DNA from: Deltaproteobacteria bacterium
GTDB taxonomy: Bacteria > Myxococcota_A > Polyangia > Haliangiales > SHYZ01
DNA: 46,462 nucleotides
Direction: 5' to 3'
Assembly (NCBI GenBank): GCA_016210055.1
Contig: JACQUZ010000122.1
Location: 1 to 46,462 of the forward strand
Shown here: positions 46,308 through 46,462 of the stretch, in pieces
Layout: each line of letters starts with the position of its first letter
Numbering within the stretch: position 1 is the stretch's first letter
The notes under the pieces: model-generated
Told to the model about the DNA's origin: nothing
Databases searched by the model: none
What the model saw: only the letters and a program-made list of their open reading frames with translations
Translations under genes and position numbers: made by a program

Positions 46308-46462
46308 AAGGACGGAGTGGACTCTTCAGATCGAGGGGATGACGTGCGATCACTGCGCGAAGACCATCGACGAGACGCTGAAGCGGGTGCCGGGCGTTGT
46401 GGACAGCTCGACGAGCTACCCCGACAAGCAGGCCCGCGTCGTAACGGAGGCCTCGGTTGAAG
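46300..46462 (+). CDS. Heavy-metal-associated domain protein, probably MerA or MerP (partial)
   Basis: The reading frame starts at the ATG at 46300 and runs off the window end after 54 codons. It shows an HMA domain: WTLQIEGMTCDHCAKTIDET with the CxxC metal-binding pair, then VPGVVDSSTSYPDKQARV. There is no signal peptide, so a periplasmic MerP is less likely than the N-terminal domain of mercuric reductase MerA or a cytosolic carrier. The reductase part cannot be seen here. It is in the same overlapping operon as MerT. Confidence 0.75.
   Translation, partial: MTERTEWTLQIEGMTCDHCAKTIDETLKRVPGVVDSSTSYPDKQARVVTEASVE

Overview
The window is high-GC DNA from what looks like a myxobacterium or a relative (Myxococcota, probably Polyangiales-like). 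The evidence is indirect: a large Ser/Thr protein kinase fused to WD40 repeats, an FHA-GAF enhancer-binding-type regulator, long secreted Cys-rich and subtilisin-like lipoproteins, a DUF2934 protein, and strong G/C third-position bias throughout. No rRNA, tRNA or CRISPR array was recognised. Genus-level placement is inference.

Layout. (1) 0.1-5.7 kb: a transmembrane kinase-WD40 protein (minus strand) divergent from an FHA-GAF-AAA+-Fis regulator, a plausible phosphorylation-signalling pair. (2) 5.8-21.3 kb: metabolic and housekeeping-type genes. These are a SAM methyltransferase, a secreted Cys-rich protein, a giant 2-hydroxyacyl-CoA dehydratase activase fusion, a DUF2934 protein, a GST-like protein, a minus-strand cluster (tandem alpha/beta-barrel protein, molybdopterin oxidoreductase, small membrane protein), a DUF4239 membrane protein, a universal stress protein with a zinc-ribbon-like tail, a truncated outer-membrane-protein remnant and a GNAT acetyltransferase. 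(3) 21.5-26.9 kb: a subtilisin-like lipoprotein with Ig/PKD-like repeats, a second lipoprotein, a decayed gene tail, and a divergent DAHP synthase.

(4) 27-37.6 kb: a heavy-metal island. A minus-strand operon encodes a Cys-rich small protein, a TolC-family channel, a stand-alone Cys/His-repeat lipoprotein, a membrane-fusion adaptor carrying the same Cys/His repeat, an HME-RND pump and a TlpA-like thioredoxin. Divergent from it are a CopA-type P1B ATPase and a formate/nitrite-family channel. (5) 38-43.2 kb: a small excisionase-like HTH gene, an 8.6-copy heptanucleotide tandem repeat, and a tightly packed trio: an alpha-helical protein, a three-domain KaiC-like ATPase and a double-GAF histidine kinase. 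This is the best candidate for a poorly described system. (6) 43.2-44.9 kb: wreckage of an IS21-family element (istA tail, frameshifted istB) and an rve-type transposase with an internal deletion. (7) 45.2 kb to the end: an overlapping operon with a CopZ-type Fe-S/Zn metallochaperone, MerT, a small membrane protein and the start of an HMA-domain protein, probably MerA or MerP.

Together the right half looks like an accessory metal-resistance region with an embedded KaiC/histidine-kinase signalling cassette, bounded on the right by insertion-sequence debris. Gene starts were adjusted where a Shine-Dalgarno sequence, lipobox or family N-terminus pointed to an internal start codon.
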